Source: CAVZTA01 sp963778025
GTDB taxonomy: Bacteria > Chloroflexota > Limnocylindria > Limnocylindrales > CSP1-4
DNA length: 64,000 nt
Direction of reading: 5' to 3'
Assembly: GCA_963778025.1 (NCBI GenBank)
Contig: CAVZTA010000004.1
Span: 24,983-88,982 of the forward strand
The number at the start of each line of letters is the position of its first letter. The first letter of the stretch is position 1. A program made the translations under genes and the position numbers. Below are positions 19,901 to 28,393 of this stretch, piece by piece. A model generated the notes under the pieces. The model was not told the DNA's origin, searched no databases, and was given only the letters and a program-made list of their open reading frames with translations.

Positions 19901-20722
19901 GACGCCGTGCAGCGGGATCCCACGCAGGTCTATCCGCTGTCGATCACGATGCCCACGCGCTGGGGCGAGGACGTCCCGGTCGAGGTGTGGATGACCGGCC
20001 GCGTCCAGGACGGGGCCTTCGCGGGCGCGCACGGGTCCATCCGCGACCTCCGCGAGCGCGAGCGGTTGGAGCGCGACCTCCGCACGCAGGCGGCCGAGCT
20101 GGCGTCGGGCGAGGAGCGGGCGCACCTCGCCCGCGAGCTCCACGACTCGGTGACGCAGGCCCTGTTCTCGATGACGCTGCTGTCGCGCTCGATCGAGCTG
20201 CTGCTCGAGCGGGACCCCTCGCAGGTGCCGGCGAAGCTCGCCTCGCTGCGCGACCTCCAGAAGGACGCGCTGGCCGAGATGCGGGCGCTGATCTTCGAGC
20301 TCCGGCCGGGCAACGTCGAGGAGAGCGGGCTGATCGGCGCGCTCAAGACGCACACCGCGGGGCTTGCCGGCCGGATCGGCCTGCCGGTCGTGCTGGACGC
20401 CGACCTCGACACGCGGCCGCCGATCGAGGTCGAGGAGACGCTCTACCGGATCGCGCAGGAGGCGCTCCACAACACGGTGAAGCACGCCGGCGCCCACCAG
20501 GTCACGATCGAGGTCTGCCGCGTCTCGGACGGGGTCCGCCTGAAGGTCGTCGACGACGGGCGGGGGTTCGACCCGTCGCAGGTGCCCGACGGTCACCTGG
20601 GCCTGGCCGGCATGCGCGCCCGCGCCGAGAAGCTGGGCGGCCGGATCGCCGTGAAGTCCACGCTGGGGCACGGGACGTCGATCGAGGTCGTGGTTCCCGA
20701 GGTGGTCGCCCCGCCGATCTGA
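13979..20722 (+). CDS. giant cytoplasmic sensor histidine kinase, 7 GAF + 6 PAS, three frameshifts
   Basis: About 2,246 residues after removing three one-base insertions (near 14812, 16890 and 18511). No membrane helix is visible. Seven GAF domains follow one another at roughly residues 30-180, 207-360, 384-547, 570-727, 754-907, 934-1090 and 1114-1274, joined by short helices of the form RAEAERTLRELG. Six PAS domains follow (about 1284-2027), each introduced by an SEARYRxLV-type segment and ended by RDxSERERLE. Then comes a NarL-type kinase core: HisKA_3 with the phospho-accepting His in ARELHDSVTQ (codon 20141-20143), N box EALHNTVKHAGA, and DDGRGFDPS and GHLGLAGMRARAEKLGG in the ATPase domain. 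I chose GTG 13979 because GGAG lies 5 bases upstream; GTG 13937 is possible. It most likely phosphorylates the receiver and/or the NarL-type regulator encoded downstream. Signals are unknown; GAF and PAS domains bind small ligands, haem or flavins. Confidence 0.87.
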
Positions 20723-21116
20723 GCGGAGCCCGCGCGACGCGCCCTTGCCGCCGCCCGTGATGCGCTGATGTGCATCCTGGGCGTTGGGCGCGGTCAAGCG
20801 AGTCGCGACGGGAGCCACGAGCGCCGACGGGGCCGCCCGGCGGCGTCTTGCGCGGCCTGGTGACCGGCCCATGTGCACGACCGTTGGCAACGGACGTGCC
20901 GGGGCGCCGGCCTCGGGGCTTGCCGCTCACCAGGCCCGGAATTGCACACCAGGCGATCACGGCGTCGCGGAACGGCTTCCGAGCGGCGCCTGAACGAGCT
21001 CGACCCCGTCCACGACCGGACGCTCGACGTAGCGGCGGTACGTCATCCGTCGTGCGCGTGCTCATGCATCGGACGCTGGTGGCACCACCGCGCACCACCC
21101 GACACTGAAGGATGAG
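20723..21116. other. 394-bp intergenic region between kinase and receiver genes
   Basis: No supported gene. It contains the second copy of the 204-bp repeat. The remaining 155 bp before the receiver gene show no clear promoter boxes. Confidence 0.55.
20758..20961 (-). repeat. 204-bp dispersed intergenic repeat, copy 2 (inverted)
   Basis: Reverse orientation relative to 12244-12447. The right end (TGCACACCAGGCGATCA on the plus strand) is the exact complement of the start of copy 1. The left end, TGATGCGCTGATGTGCATCC, is the related partner sequence. Inside is a perfect small hairpin CCGTTG-G-CAACGG (20881-20893) next to ATGTGCACGA. Confidence 0.6.
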
Positions 21117-21614
21117 ATGTCCGACATCGCCTCGTCCGACCCTGCCGTCCGACCGGTGATCCCGCCCGGCACGGCTGGATCGCCCGGCGCCGACATCCCG
21201 GGCGGCGATGTGCCGTCCGTCGTCATCGTCGACGCCGACGACCGGACGCGGGCCAGCCTCGTCGGCCTCCTCGGGATCCGCGGCCGGGTCCGCGTCCTGG
21301 GCGATGCCGCTCAGGCCAGGGCGGCCGTCACCCTCATCCGTGACTGCCACCCCGACGTGATCGTCCTCGATCCGCGCCTCCCGGATCTCGAGGGCGGCCT
21401 GCTCGCCATCCGCACGATCCGGACCCTCGACCCCCGGGTCCGCATCCTCGCGATGGGTCCGACCGGCAACGTCGAGCTCGCATCCGCGGAGGCCGGCGCA
21501 GACGCGTTCGTCCGCAAGACCTTCCGCCCCGACGAGCTCGCCGACGCCGTCGTGCGCTGCGCCACCGTGCAGCGTCCTGCGCCGCCGCGTCCGGAGCCCA
21601 CCACGGGCTCGTGA
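21117..21614 (+). CDS. stand-alone response regulator receiver protein (atypical)
   Basis: 165 residues. A Pro/Gly-rich leader of about 32 residues precedes one receiver domain: the acidic pair in VIVDADDR, the phospho-acceptor Asp in DVIVLDPRLPD and the conserved Lys in FVRKTF. The position that normally holds Thr/Ser is ILAMGPTGN, so the switch residue is shifted or missing. There is no output domain. It lies between the giant kinase and a NarL-type regulator and may serve as a phosphate sink or intermediate; that is inference from position. Confidence 0.83.
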   Translation: MSDIASSDPAVRPVIPPGTAGSPGADIPGGDVPSVVIVDADDRTRASLVGLLGIRGRVRVLGDAAQARAAVTLIRDCHPDVIVLDPRLPDLEGGLLAIRTIRTLDPRVRILAMGPTGNVELASAEAGADAFVRKTFRPDELADAVVRCATVQRPAPPRPEPTTGS

Positions 21615-21697
21615 GGTAGACTCGCTCGTGCCCCACCGGGGCCGAATCTGCCCGTCCGCCCGCGTCCGTCACCGCGACCGCTCCGACCGGAGACCCA

Positions 21698-22360
21698 GTG
21701 GAAGAACCCACGCATCGCATCCGCGTGCTCCTCGTCGACGACCATGCCGTCGTCCGCATGGGCCTGCGCGCGTTCTTCGACCTCCAGGACGACATCGAGG
21801 TCGTCGGCGAGGCGTCCGATGGCAGCGAGGGCGTGGCGATGGCCCGCCGTCTCGAGCCCGAGGTCATCCTCATGGATCTCCTCATGCCGAACATGGACGG
21901 CGTGACCGCCATCGGCCGGATCAAGGCGGAGCGTCCCGAGACCGAGATCGTGACCATGACCTCGTTCATCGAGGAGGAGAAGGTCACGTCCGCGCTCGAG
22001 GCCGGTGCCTCCGGCTACGTGCTCAAGGACGCCGACGCCGAGGAGGTCGCGGCCGCGATCCGTGCCGCGTACGCCGGCGAGGTGCATCTCGATCCGCAGG
22101 TCGCCCGGCTGCTGGCGCAGCGGATGCGTGCCAAGAAGGAGCCGCAGCCGGTCGAGCCGCTGACCGACCGCGAGAAGGACGTCATGCGCCTGCTCGGCCA
22201 GGGCCTCTCCAACAAGGAGATCGGCGCCCAGCTGTTCATCACCGAGCGCACCGCGCGGACCTACGTCTCGAACATCCTGGGCAAGCTCGGGCTGGCGTCG
22301 CGCACGCAGGCCGCGCTGTGGGCGGTCGAGCACAAGCTCGCGGAGTCGCCCAAGAGCTGA
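21698..22360 (+). CDS. NarL/FixJ-family response regulator
   Basis: 220 residues. The receiver domain (about 8-125) has VLLVDDHAVVR, the phospho-acceptor in VILMDLLMPNMDG, the switch Thr in TMTSF and Lys in YVLKDA. The LuxR-type DNA-binding domain (about 153-215) has LTDREKDVMRLLGQGLSNKE and TVSNIL-like TYVSNILGKLGL. I chose GTG 21698; GGAG lies 5 bases upstream. The HisKA_3 type of the upstream kinase is the usual partner of NarL-type regulators, so this is the likely DNA-binding output of the three-gene system. All conserved residues are present. Confidence 0.93.
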   Translation: MEEPTHRIRVLLVDDHAVVRMGLRAFFDLQDDIEVVGEASDGSEGVAMARRLEPEVILMDLLMPNMDGVTAIGRIKAERPETEIVTMTSFIEEEKVTSALEAGASGYVLKDADAEEVAAAIRAAYAGEVHLDPQVARLLAQRMRAKKEPQPVEPLTDREKDVMRLLGQGLSNKEIGAQLFITERTARTYVSNILGKLGLASRTQAALWAVEHKLAESPKS

Positions 22361-22366
22361 GCGACC

Positions 22367-22388
22367 GCGACGCATGACGTAGCGTCGC
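22367..22388 (+). terminator. hairpin after the NarL-type regulator
   Basis: Perfect arms GCGACGC and GCGTCGC around ATGACGTA, starting 6 bases after the stop codon. No U tract. Confidence 0.5.
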
Positions 22389-22505
22389 CGAGGTCCTTCG
22401 TCCATCCGTTCCGTCGCCCGCCGACCGTGCCCTCCGGCGCCGACGAGGTGCATCTTCTCCTTGCTCGATCGCACGTCGCGACCGAGGGAAAGGAGGACCA
22501 CCGAC

Positions 22506-22658
22506 ATGCACCAGCCCATCGAGCTCCAGATCGCTCTGGAGCGGCAGGCCGAGCTTCGCCTCGAGAAGCGGAAGCTCACGATCCCGTTCCGGCGCCACGA
22601 GACTCGCCGAGCGGTCGACGGCCATCGCGCCTCGGCCCTCCGGCCCTCGTTCGCCTGA
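22506..22658 (+). CDS. small basic protein of unknown function
   Basis: 50 residues. The start is well supported: AAAGGAGG lies 8 bases upstream of ATG 22506. The product is one predicted amphipathic helix (LQIALERQAELRLEKRKL) followed by a basic tail. I recognise no family. It sits alone between two hairpins. Confidence 0.5.
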   Translation: MHQPIELQIALERQAELRLEKRKLTIPFRRHETRRAVDGHRASALRPSFA

Positions 22659-22675
22659 ACCGCCAACCCGCGTAG

Positions 22676-22704
22676 CGCCCGGTCGGACCCGCTCCGGCCG
22701 GGCG
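22676..22704. terminator. hairpin between convergent genes
   Basis: Arms CGCCCGG (22676-22682) and CCGGGCG (22698-22704). It lies between the small plus-strand gene and the end of the minus-strand GreA-fusion gene and may serve both. Confidence 0.5.
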
Positions 22705-22720
22705 TTCGCATGTCCTGGGG

Positions 22721-23944
22721 TCACTCGATCGCGAGCAGCTCGTAGCGACGGTCGCCGCCGGGCGTGACCACGGTCACGACGTCCCCGACGCGCCGGCCGA
22801 GGAGCGCCCGTCCCACCGGGGAGACGTTCGAGATCTTCCCGGACCCCGGATCCGCTTCCGAGGACCCGACGATCATCAGCTCCAGCTCGTCGCCCTCGTG
22901 CTCGACGCGCAGGCGGCTGCCCACGCCCACGACCGCGCCGCGCGCCTCCGGCTCGACGATCGTCGCGACCTTCAGCGTCTGCTCCATCGTCCGGATCCGG
23001 TTCTCGAGGAAGCCTTGCTCCTCGCGCGCCGCGTGGTACTCGGCGTTCTCCTTGAGGTCGCCGTGCTCGCGTGCCGTCGCGATGCGCTTGATGACGGCGG
23101 GCCGCTCGACCTCCCGGAGCTGGCGGAGGTCCGCCTCCATCCGGTCGCGTCCCTCGGGCGAGAGGTAGACCGGGTCGGGCGCCTTGCGCGGTGAGCCCTG
23201 TGCGGCGTATGCGGCGGCCGAGGCCACCCGGCCGACGCCACGTCCGGGCGCGGGTCGAGCCTTGCGCTTCGCCTCGTCACGGGCTCCATCGGCCTCGGCG
23301 GGCGGCAGGTCGACGATCGTGCTGACCGGTGGCGGCGGGGGAGGCGAGGTGTCCGGCACGAGCGGATTCGCGATCCCGGTCGCCTTGCGCTCCCCGGTGA
23401 CCGTGCGGAGGTTCGCCCAGGGCAGGATCACCGTGGCGTCCGGAAGGGCCGCCCGATCGGCCTCGGACACGCCGTCCGCGAACTCGCTCAACAGCGCGTC
23501 CTCGTATTCCTCGGGCGCATCGGTCGACGCCCACCAGATCCGCAGCATCGTCCGGTCGGAGAGTGCGTGAAGCCAGTTCCCGGACGGCGCAGGCTTGCGT
23601 TCGCCGAGCTCCGTCCTCGCCATCGCCGCCGCCCGTCCGGCGATCGACCCGGTCGTCGAACCGACGAACAGCACCGCTTCCGACGGCAGCCAGAACGACG
23701 CCAGCCGAGCGAGCAGCTCGCGGCCGGTCGGGCGCGTGCCGTCCAGGAGCAGGGCGGGCACCCGTTCGAGCCAGCGCCCGATGTGACCGTGGTCGAGGGG
23801 CGCGGACGCGAGTGGCGACGGCAGCTCGACGACGAAGACGCCGCCGCCCTGGGCGCGCGACTGCCGGCCCCATTGGCCCGGTCCATCCGGAAGCAGCCCG
23901 ACGGCACGGAGGAGCGCGGGGGCGGAACGATCGACAGCGGGCAT
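22721..23944 (-). CDS. GIY-YIG-like domain fused to GreA-type transcription factor
   Basis: 407 residues, intact. Residues about 250-407 are a full GreA protein. They comprise a coiled-coil domain with HGDLKENAEYHAAREEQ (the acidic tip that enters the RNA polymerase secondary channel) and an FKBP-like C-terminal domain ending GDVVTVVTPGG. Ahead of it are about 200 extra residues. GGGVFVVELPSP, AVLFVGSTTGSIAGR, WLHAL and EEYEDALLSEF resemble the GIY, YIG, Arg-helix and Glu elements of the GIY-YIG nuclease fold; then a Pro-rich linker (about 205-215) and a basic stretch. GreA rescues backtracked polymerase by stimulating transcript cleavage. Whether the N-terminal part cuts nucleic acid is unknown. 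No frameshift lies at the junction, so the fusion looks real. A shorter GreA start inside is not supported by a ribosome binding site that I could see. Confidence 0.8.
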   Translation of the reverse strand: MPAVDRSAPALLRAVGLLPDGPGQWGRQSRAQGGGVFVVELPSPLASAPLDHGHIGRWLERVPALLLDGTRPTGRELLARLASFWLPSEAVLFVGSTTGSIAGRAAAMARTELGERKPAPSGNWLHALSDRTMLRIWWASTDAPEEYEDALLSEFADGVSEADRAALPDATVILPWANLRTVTGERKATGIANPLVPDTSPPPPPPVSTIVDLPPAEADGARDEAKRKARPAPGRGVGRVASAAAYAAQGSPRKAPDPVYLSPEGRDRMEADLRQLREVERPAVIKRIATAREHGDLKENAEYHAAREEQGFLENRIRTMEQTLKVATIVEPEARGAVVGVGSRLRVEHEGDELELMIVGSSEADPGSGKISNVSPVGRALLGRRVGDVVTVVTPGGDRRYELLAIE

Positions 23945-24004
23945 CGGCAGGTGAGGTCCTCGGGCGGGGGGAAGCCATCGCGAAGGGTGTCGCGTATCGT
24001 CTGC

Positions 24005-25444
24005 ATGATGCCCGAGGGGAACCGCCTGCGCCGCTGGCTCCCGGTGGCGCTTGCCGCCGTCGTGGCCGCGTGCGTCGCGACACCCTCGACGACCCCGACC
24101 AGCAGCGCCCCGACGGTCGCCGAGCTGTCGCCGGTCCCCGTGGTCGTGGTCTCGCCCACCCCGGCCGCGACGCGGCCCGCGGATCCGTCGCCGAGCCCGA
24201 CCGCGAGCCCGTCGGCGCCCGCGGTCGGTGCGTCGGGCTCACCGCAGCCGTCGGGCTCACCGCAGCCGTCGGGCTCACCGACGCCGACGCCGTCCGTGAC
24301 GCCCACGCCCGGGACGTCCCCGGACCTCGCCGCGTACTGGGTCGGCAGGTCGATCCCGGCCGCCGGTCTCCAGCGCCGCCTCACCAGCCTCTCGAAGAAG
24401 TACCACCTGCCCGGGGTCAGCGTCACGATCCTCTGGCCGGACGGCCGCGAGTGGACCGGCACGGCGGGTGTCGCCGACGTCACCGACAAGCGCCCGATCA
24501 CGCCGCAGACCGCGTTCGCGCTGGCCTCGATCTCCAAGACGTACACCGCCGCCAACGCGTTGAAGCTCGTCGAGGAAGGCCATCTCAAGCTCGACGACCG
24601 GGCGGCGCGCTACCTCCCGGAGTTCAAGCTCGACCCGCGGATCACCGTCCGGATGCTCCTCGATCACACGAGCGGGCTGCGCGACTTCTTCCTCGATCGC
24701 TCGATCGACGCGCCGCTCCAGGGCAAGCCCGATCAGCAGTGGACCGCGACCCGGACGTGGCGCTATGTCCGGAAGCCGCTCTTCCCGCCGGGCACGCGCT
24801 GGTCCTACTCGAACACCAACTACCTGCTGCTCGGGATGATCGAGGAGCGCGCCGACGGCCGGGCGCTCGACACCCAGATCCGCTCGCGCTTCCTGGATCC
24901 GCTGCACCTCGACCAGACGTGGACGCAGGTCGCGGAGGCGCCGCCGACCGGGGTCGAGACCGTTCGCGGACATCGCTTGCTCATCAGCAAGCACGCGACG
25001 AAGCTGGCGCCGATCTTCGATGGCCGGCCGATCATGCCCTTCCGCTCGGTCGTGACGGCGGCCGGCGGGGCAGGCGACATCGCCGCCACGTCCCGGGACG
25101 CCGCCCGCTGGATGGCGGCTCTCGTCCTGGGCGACGTCCTGAAGCCCGCCACGAAGCTCCAGATGCTGTCCGAGTCGATCTACACCGACTCGCTCGGCGC
25201 CCGCATCCCGTACGGCCTGGGCGTCCAGGTGGTCAGCATCCGCGACCGCGTCGCGATCGGCCATTCCGGGCGGCTGCTCGGGTTCCGTGGCGTCGTCCGC
25301 GCGCTTCCCGAGGACGGCATCACGATCGCGGTGCTGACGAACCAGGGCAACGTCGACCCCGCGAACGTCGCCGCATCGATGCTCAAGTTCATCCTGCCCC
25401 CGAAGATCGCGTGCGCGACCCGGACCTGCCCGCCGATCCCGTAG
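24005..25444 (+). CDS. lipoprotein serine hydrolase, beta-lactamase/DD-peptidase family
   Basis: 479 residues from ATG 24005. A lipoprotein signal (VALAAVVAAC, Cys about residue 22) is followed by an 80-residue Pro/Ser/Thr linker with SGSPQP repeats. The hydrolase domain has Ser-x-x-Lys in LASISKTY, Tyr-x-Asn in WSYSNTNY and HSG in IGHSGRLLG. It is probably anchored on the outer membrane face and acts on peptidoglycan peptides or as an esterase. Divergent from the GreA-fusion gene with 60 bp between starts, so the promoters overlap. Reading frames extending upstream of 24005 are antisense to that gene and not used. Confidence 0.88.
   Translation: MMPEGNRLRRWLPVALAAVVAACVATPSTTPTSSAPTVAELSPVPVVVVSPTPAATRPADPSPSPTASPSAPAVGASGSPQPSGSPQPSGSPTPTPSVTPTPGTSPDLAAYWVGRSIPAAGLQRRLTSLSKKYHLPGVSVTILWPDGREWTGTAGVADVTDKRPITPQTAFALASISKTYTAANALKLVEEGHLKLDDRAARYLPEFKLDPRITVRMLLDHTSGLRDFFLDRSIDAPLQGKPDQQWTATRTWRYVRKPLFPPGTRWSYSNTNYLLLGMIEERADGRALDTQIRSRFLDPLHLDQTWTQVAEAPPTGVETVRGHRLLISKHATKLAPIFDGRPIMPFRSVVTAAGGAGDIAATSRDAARWMAALVLGDVLKPATKLQMLSESIYTDSLGARIPYGLGVQVVSIRDRVAIGHSGRLLGFRGVVRALPEDGITIAVLTNQGNVDPANVAASMLKFILPPKIACATRTCPPIP
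24233..24283 (+). repeat. 18-bp tandem repeat inside the lipoprotein linker
   Basis: Nearly three copies of an 18-bp unit (TCGGGCTCACCGCAGCCG) that encodes the SGSPQP hexapeptide. Such units change copy number easily and alter linker length without changing frame. Confidence 0.85.
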
Positions 25445-25511
25445 CGACCTGAGAGGCGGCGGGGCGTGACTGCACGCCGCCCGCGATGCCACCGCGCCGA
25501 CGCTGCGGTCC

Positions 25512-26288
25512 ATGGTCGTCCGGATCGGCACCTCGGGCTGGCAGTACCGCGACTGGCGGGGGCCGTTCTACCCCGACAAGCTCGCCCAGGCGCGCTGGCT
25601 CGAGTCGTACGCGGAGCGGTTCGCGACGTGCGAGTCGAACAACGCGTTCTACCGCCTGCCGGAGCGCTCGACCTTCGAAGCGTGGGCCGCGCGCACGCCG
25701 CCCGACTTCGACCTCGCGGTCAAGATGAGCCGCTACCTCACGCACATCCTGCGGCTGCGCGAGCCCGCCGAGCCGGTCGAGCAATTCCTCGATCGTGCCT
25801 GCGGGCTCGGTCGCAAGCTCGGTCCGGTCCTCCTCCAGCTGCCGCCGTCGCTCGAGGCCGAACCCGAGCGGCTCGACGACGTCCTGCGCCGCCTCACCCC
25901 GCACGTCCGTGTGGCCGTCGAGTTCCGGCATCGGAGCTGGTTCACCGCCGCGACCCGGGACCTGCTGGAGCGCCGCGGCGCGGCCCTGTGCCTGACGGAT
26001 CGACGCCGGCCGACCTCGCCCCTCTGGCGCACCGCCGATTGGACGTACCTGCGCTTCCACGAGGGTCGGGCGAGGCCGCGGCCGTGCTACGGCCGGACCG
26101 CGCTCCGGTCGTGGGCCGAACGCCTGGCGCGCGGATGGGGCGACGACGTCGATGCGTGGGTCTACTTCAACAACGACCATCGCGCCTGCGCACCGCGCGA
26201 CGCGGCCGTCTTCGCGCGGGTGTGCGAACGCGCCGGTCTCAGCGCGACCCGGACGCCGCGACCATCGACCATCGGCCCTCGCCGTTGA
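25512..26288 (+). CDS. DUF72 family protein (YecE-like)
   Basis: 258 residues. The TIM-barrel DUF72 family is recognised from the N-terminal VRIGTSGWQYRDWRGPFYP, then FATCESNNAFYRLP, the QLPPSLEAEPERL strand, EFRHRSWF, and the C-terminal WVYFNNDHRACAPRDA. The biochemical role of DUF72 proteins is not settled; several lie next to DNA or Fe-S repair genes. Starts at ATG 25512, 67 bp after the hydrolase gene. Confidence 0.9.
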   Translation: MVVRIGTSGWQYRDWRGPFYPDKLAQARWLESYAERFATCESNNAFYRLPERSTFEAWAARTPPDFDLAVKMSRYLTHILRLREPAEPVEQFLDRACGLGRKLGPVLLQLPPSLEAEPERLDDVLRRLTPHVRVAVEFRHRSWFTAATRDLLERRGAALCLTDRRRPTSPLWRTADWTYLRFHEGRARPRPCYGRTALRSWAERLARGWGDDVDAWVYFNNDHRACAPRDAAVFARVCERAGLSATRTPRPSTIGPRR

Positions 26289-26426
26289 GCGTGGATCCGC
26301 ACCGGGACCGGACCATCGGCTGCGCCGATCGGGACCGATGGGGCTGGACCGCCTCGTCGAGGCGGCGCAGGCTCGGGCGTGATCCGGGAGCATCGGGGGC
26401 TTCCGGGCGGGTCCGGAGGGCGTGCG

Positions 26427-26942
26427 ATGCCCATCCCGATCGAGATCTATACGGTGGCCGGGATCCTCCGGGGCGTGGTCCCACGCACCGGCCCGGTGCG
26501 GGACGTGCTGGAGCACGACACGCTGATCTCGCTCGACCGCGCCACGTTCCAGCCGCTCGCCGGCCGGCCCGGCCCCGAGGACGCCGTCTCCCTCGAGCCC
26601 GACGAGATCCTCCTCGCGACCGATGCGTCAGGCGATGGCGGTCCGGTCCATGCGATGTGGCACGACCTCTCGCTGTGGACCGGGCCATACGTGGTCGAGG
26701 GTCAGCTGGCGACGATGCCGGGCTTCGACCCGGCGCGCTCCCTCACGCGTCCCACCGGGACGTGGATCCGGCTGCGCGACGTGCGCGTCGCCGCCGCGGA
26801 CGCGCCGAACGAGGAGCTGGGGCACCACGAGGCGGTGCTCATCCACCGCTACGAGGTGGAACGGGTCGAGAGCGACCTGCTCCTGACGCTCACGTTCCCG
26901 GGCGCGGAGATCTCGGTCAGCGCGCCGGGCAGCGGCGGCTAG
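26427..26942 (+). CDS. protein of unknown function
   Basis: 171 residues. GGAGGG lies 7 bases upstream of ATG 26427 (MPIPIEIYTVAGILRG), which decides the start. The sequence alternates beta strands and acidic loops (DEILLATDA, GPYVVEGQLATMPGFDPAR, WIRLRDVRV, HEAVLIHRYEVERV). It has no signal peptide or membrane helix. I do not recognise a family; the repeated strand pattern would suit a small beta-barrel. It is convergent with the helicase gene. Confidence 0.6.
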   Translation: MPIPIEIYTVAGILRGVVPRTGPVRDVLEHDTLISLDRATFQPLAGRPGPEDAVSLEPDEILLATDASGDGGPVHAMWHDLSLWTGPYVVEGQLATMPGFDPARSLTRPTGTWIRLRDVRVAAADAPNEELGHHEAVLIHRYEVERVESDLLLTLTFPGAEISVSAPGSGG

Positions 26943-26979
26943 GGCCGAGCTCCGCGGGTTCGCCGTACCGCCGCCCTGG

Positions 26980-28257
26980 TCAGGCGGCGGCACCCGATCG
27001 TCGACGGCTGCCGCCGCGGCGGCTGGGCGGTCCGCTCCGGCTCGGCGGCCCGCTCCGGCGGCTGGGTCCACCGGCGCCCACCGGTGCCCGGAGGGGTCGG
27101 GCCTCGATCGAGCGGTCGGGGATGAACCCGTCCTCGACCGTCCACGGGATGGCGTGCCGCAGGAGCCGCTGGACACCACGCAGCAGGTCGGCCTCGTCGA
27201 TGCACACGAGGCTGATCGCGTCGCCGCTCGCGCCCGCGCGTCCCGTTCGCCCGATGCGATGGACGTAGTCCTCCGGGTTCCACGGCAGCTCGAAGTTCAC
27301 GACGTGGGGCAGCTCCACGATGTCGAGGCCACGAGCCGCGACGTCGGTCGCGACGAGGATGCGGATCTCGCCCGCCTTGAACGCCTCCAGCGCCTTGATC
27401 CGGTCGCCCTGCGACCGGTCGCTGTGGATCGCCGTCGCGGCGAGTCCTCGTCGGTCCAGCCAGGACGCGAGGCGGGAGGCGGTGAGCTTGGTGCGCGTGA
27501 ACACGAGCACCTGCTTCCAGTCGCCCTGGCGGACGAGATGCGCCAGCAGCTCTTCCTTGCGGTCGCGATCGACCGGATAGACGAGCTGGCGGACGGCCTC
27601 GGCGGCGGTGCCGTGGCGGGCGACCTCGATGACCGACGGGTCGCGCAGGAACCGTCCCGACAGCCGCTTCACCTCCTCCGAGATCGTGGCCGAGAAGAGC
27701 AGGTTCTGACGGCGGGCCGGCAGGAGCTCGAGGATGCGCTGCAGGTCGGGCATGAAGCCCATGTCGAGCATCCGGTCGGCCTCGTCGAGGACGAGGATCT
27801 CGACCTGGCCGAGGTTGACGGCCCGCTGCCCGACGTGGTCCAGCAGTCGGCCCGGCGTGGCGACCAGGATCTCGATGCCGCCCCGGAGCTGCTTGATCTG
27901 CGGGTCGAGGGGGACCCCGCCGTACACGACCGCGCTTCGCAGCGGGATGCGCCGGCCGTAGGTCGCGACCAATTCGGCGACCTGGATCGCCAGCTCGCGC
28001 GTCGGCACGAGGACCAGACAGCGGACGGGATGCCGGGCCGGCGAGAACGAGGTGTTCGCGTGGACGCGGAGCCGGTCGAGGATCGGGAGGGTGAAGGCGG
28101 CGGTCTTGCCGGTGCCGGTCTGCGCGGCGGCGAGGACGTCGTTGCCGGCGAGGACGAGGGGGATGGCCAGGTCCTGGACAGGGGTGGGCGTCTCGTAGCC
28201 TTCCTCGGCCACGGTGGCCACGAGGTCGGGCGAGAGCCCCAGGTGATCGAAGCTCAA
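26980..28257 (-). CDS. DEAD-box ATP-dependent RNA helicase (RhlE type)
   Basis: 425 residues. All helicase motifs are present: Q motif GYETPTPVQ, I AQTGTGKTAA, Ia PTRELAIQ, Ib TPGRLLDH, II LDEADRMLDMG, III FSATI, VI HRIGRTGRAG. The C-terminal tail of about 50 residues is rich in Arg, Ser, Pro and Gly, as in cold-shock/ribosome-assembly helicases. The family's N-terminus (SFDHLGLSPDL) begins at a TTG (28255-28257), which I use as the start. No ATG lies in frame nearby and the longer frame upstream has no family similarity. Divergent from the ybaK-like gene. Confidence 0.88.
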   Translation of the reverse strand: MSFDHLGLSPDLVATVAEEGYETPTPVQDLAIPLVLAGNDVLAAAQTGTGKTAAFTLPILDRLRVHANTSFSPARHPVRCLVLVPTRELAIQVAELVATYGRRIPLRSAVVYGGVPLDPQIKQLRGGIEILVATPGRLLDHVGQRAVNLGQVEILVLDEADRMLDMGFMPDLQRILELLPARRQNLLFSATISEEVKRLSGRFLRDPSVIEVARHGTAAEAVRQLVYPVDRDRKEELLAHLVRQGDWKQVLVFTRTKLTASRLASWLDRRGLAATAIHSDRSQGDRIKALEAFKAGEIRILVATDVAARGLDIVELPHVVNFELPWNPEDYVHRIGRTGRAGASGDAISLVCIDEADLLRGVQRLLRHAIPWTVEDGFIPDRSIEARPLRAPVGAGGPSRRSGPPSRSGPPSRRGGSRRRSGAAA

Positions 28258-28393
28258 GGCGTTGTGCAGTTCTCCATGTGCAGCCGGGTGGTGGCTGCCA
28301 GACCGGGTCCGCGTCGGGCGCCCGCACGACCGTGGGCATGGTCGGGGCGACGGCGACTGCCGGCCCGGCCGAGCATATCGGAGAATCGTCGCG

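Noticed and set aside
16693..20890. Two very long minus-strand open frames (16693-18897 and 18527-20890) opposite the giant kinase
   Set aside because: They are Arg/Asp/Pro-rich antisense frames produced by high GC content, lack any family motif, and lie fully over well-supported sense domains.
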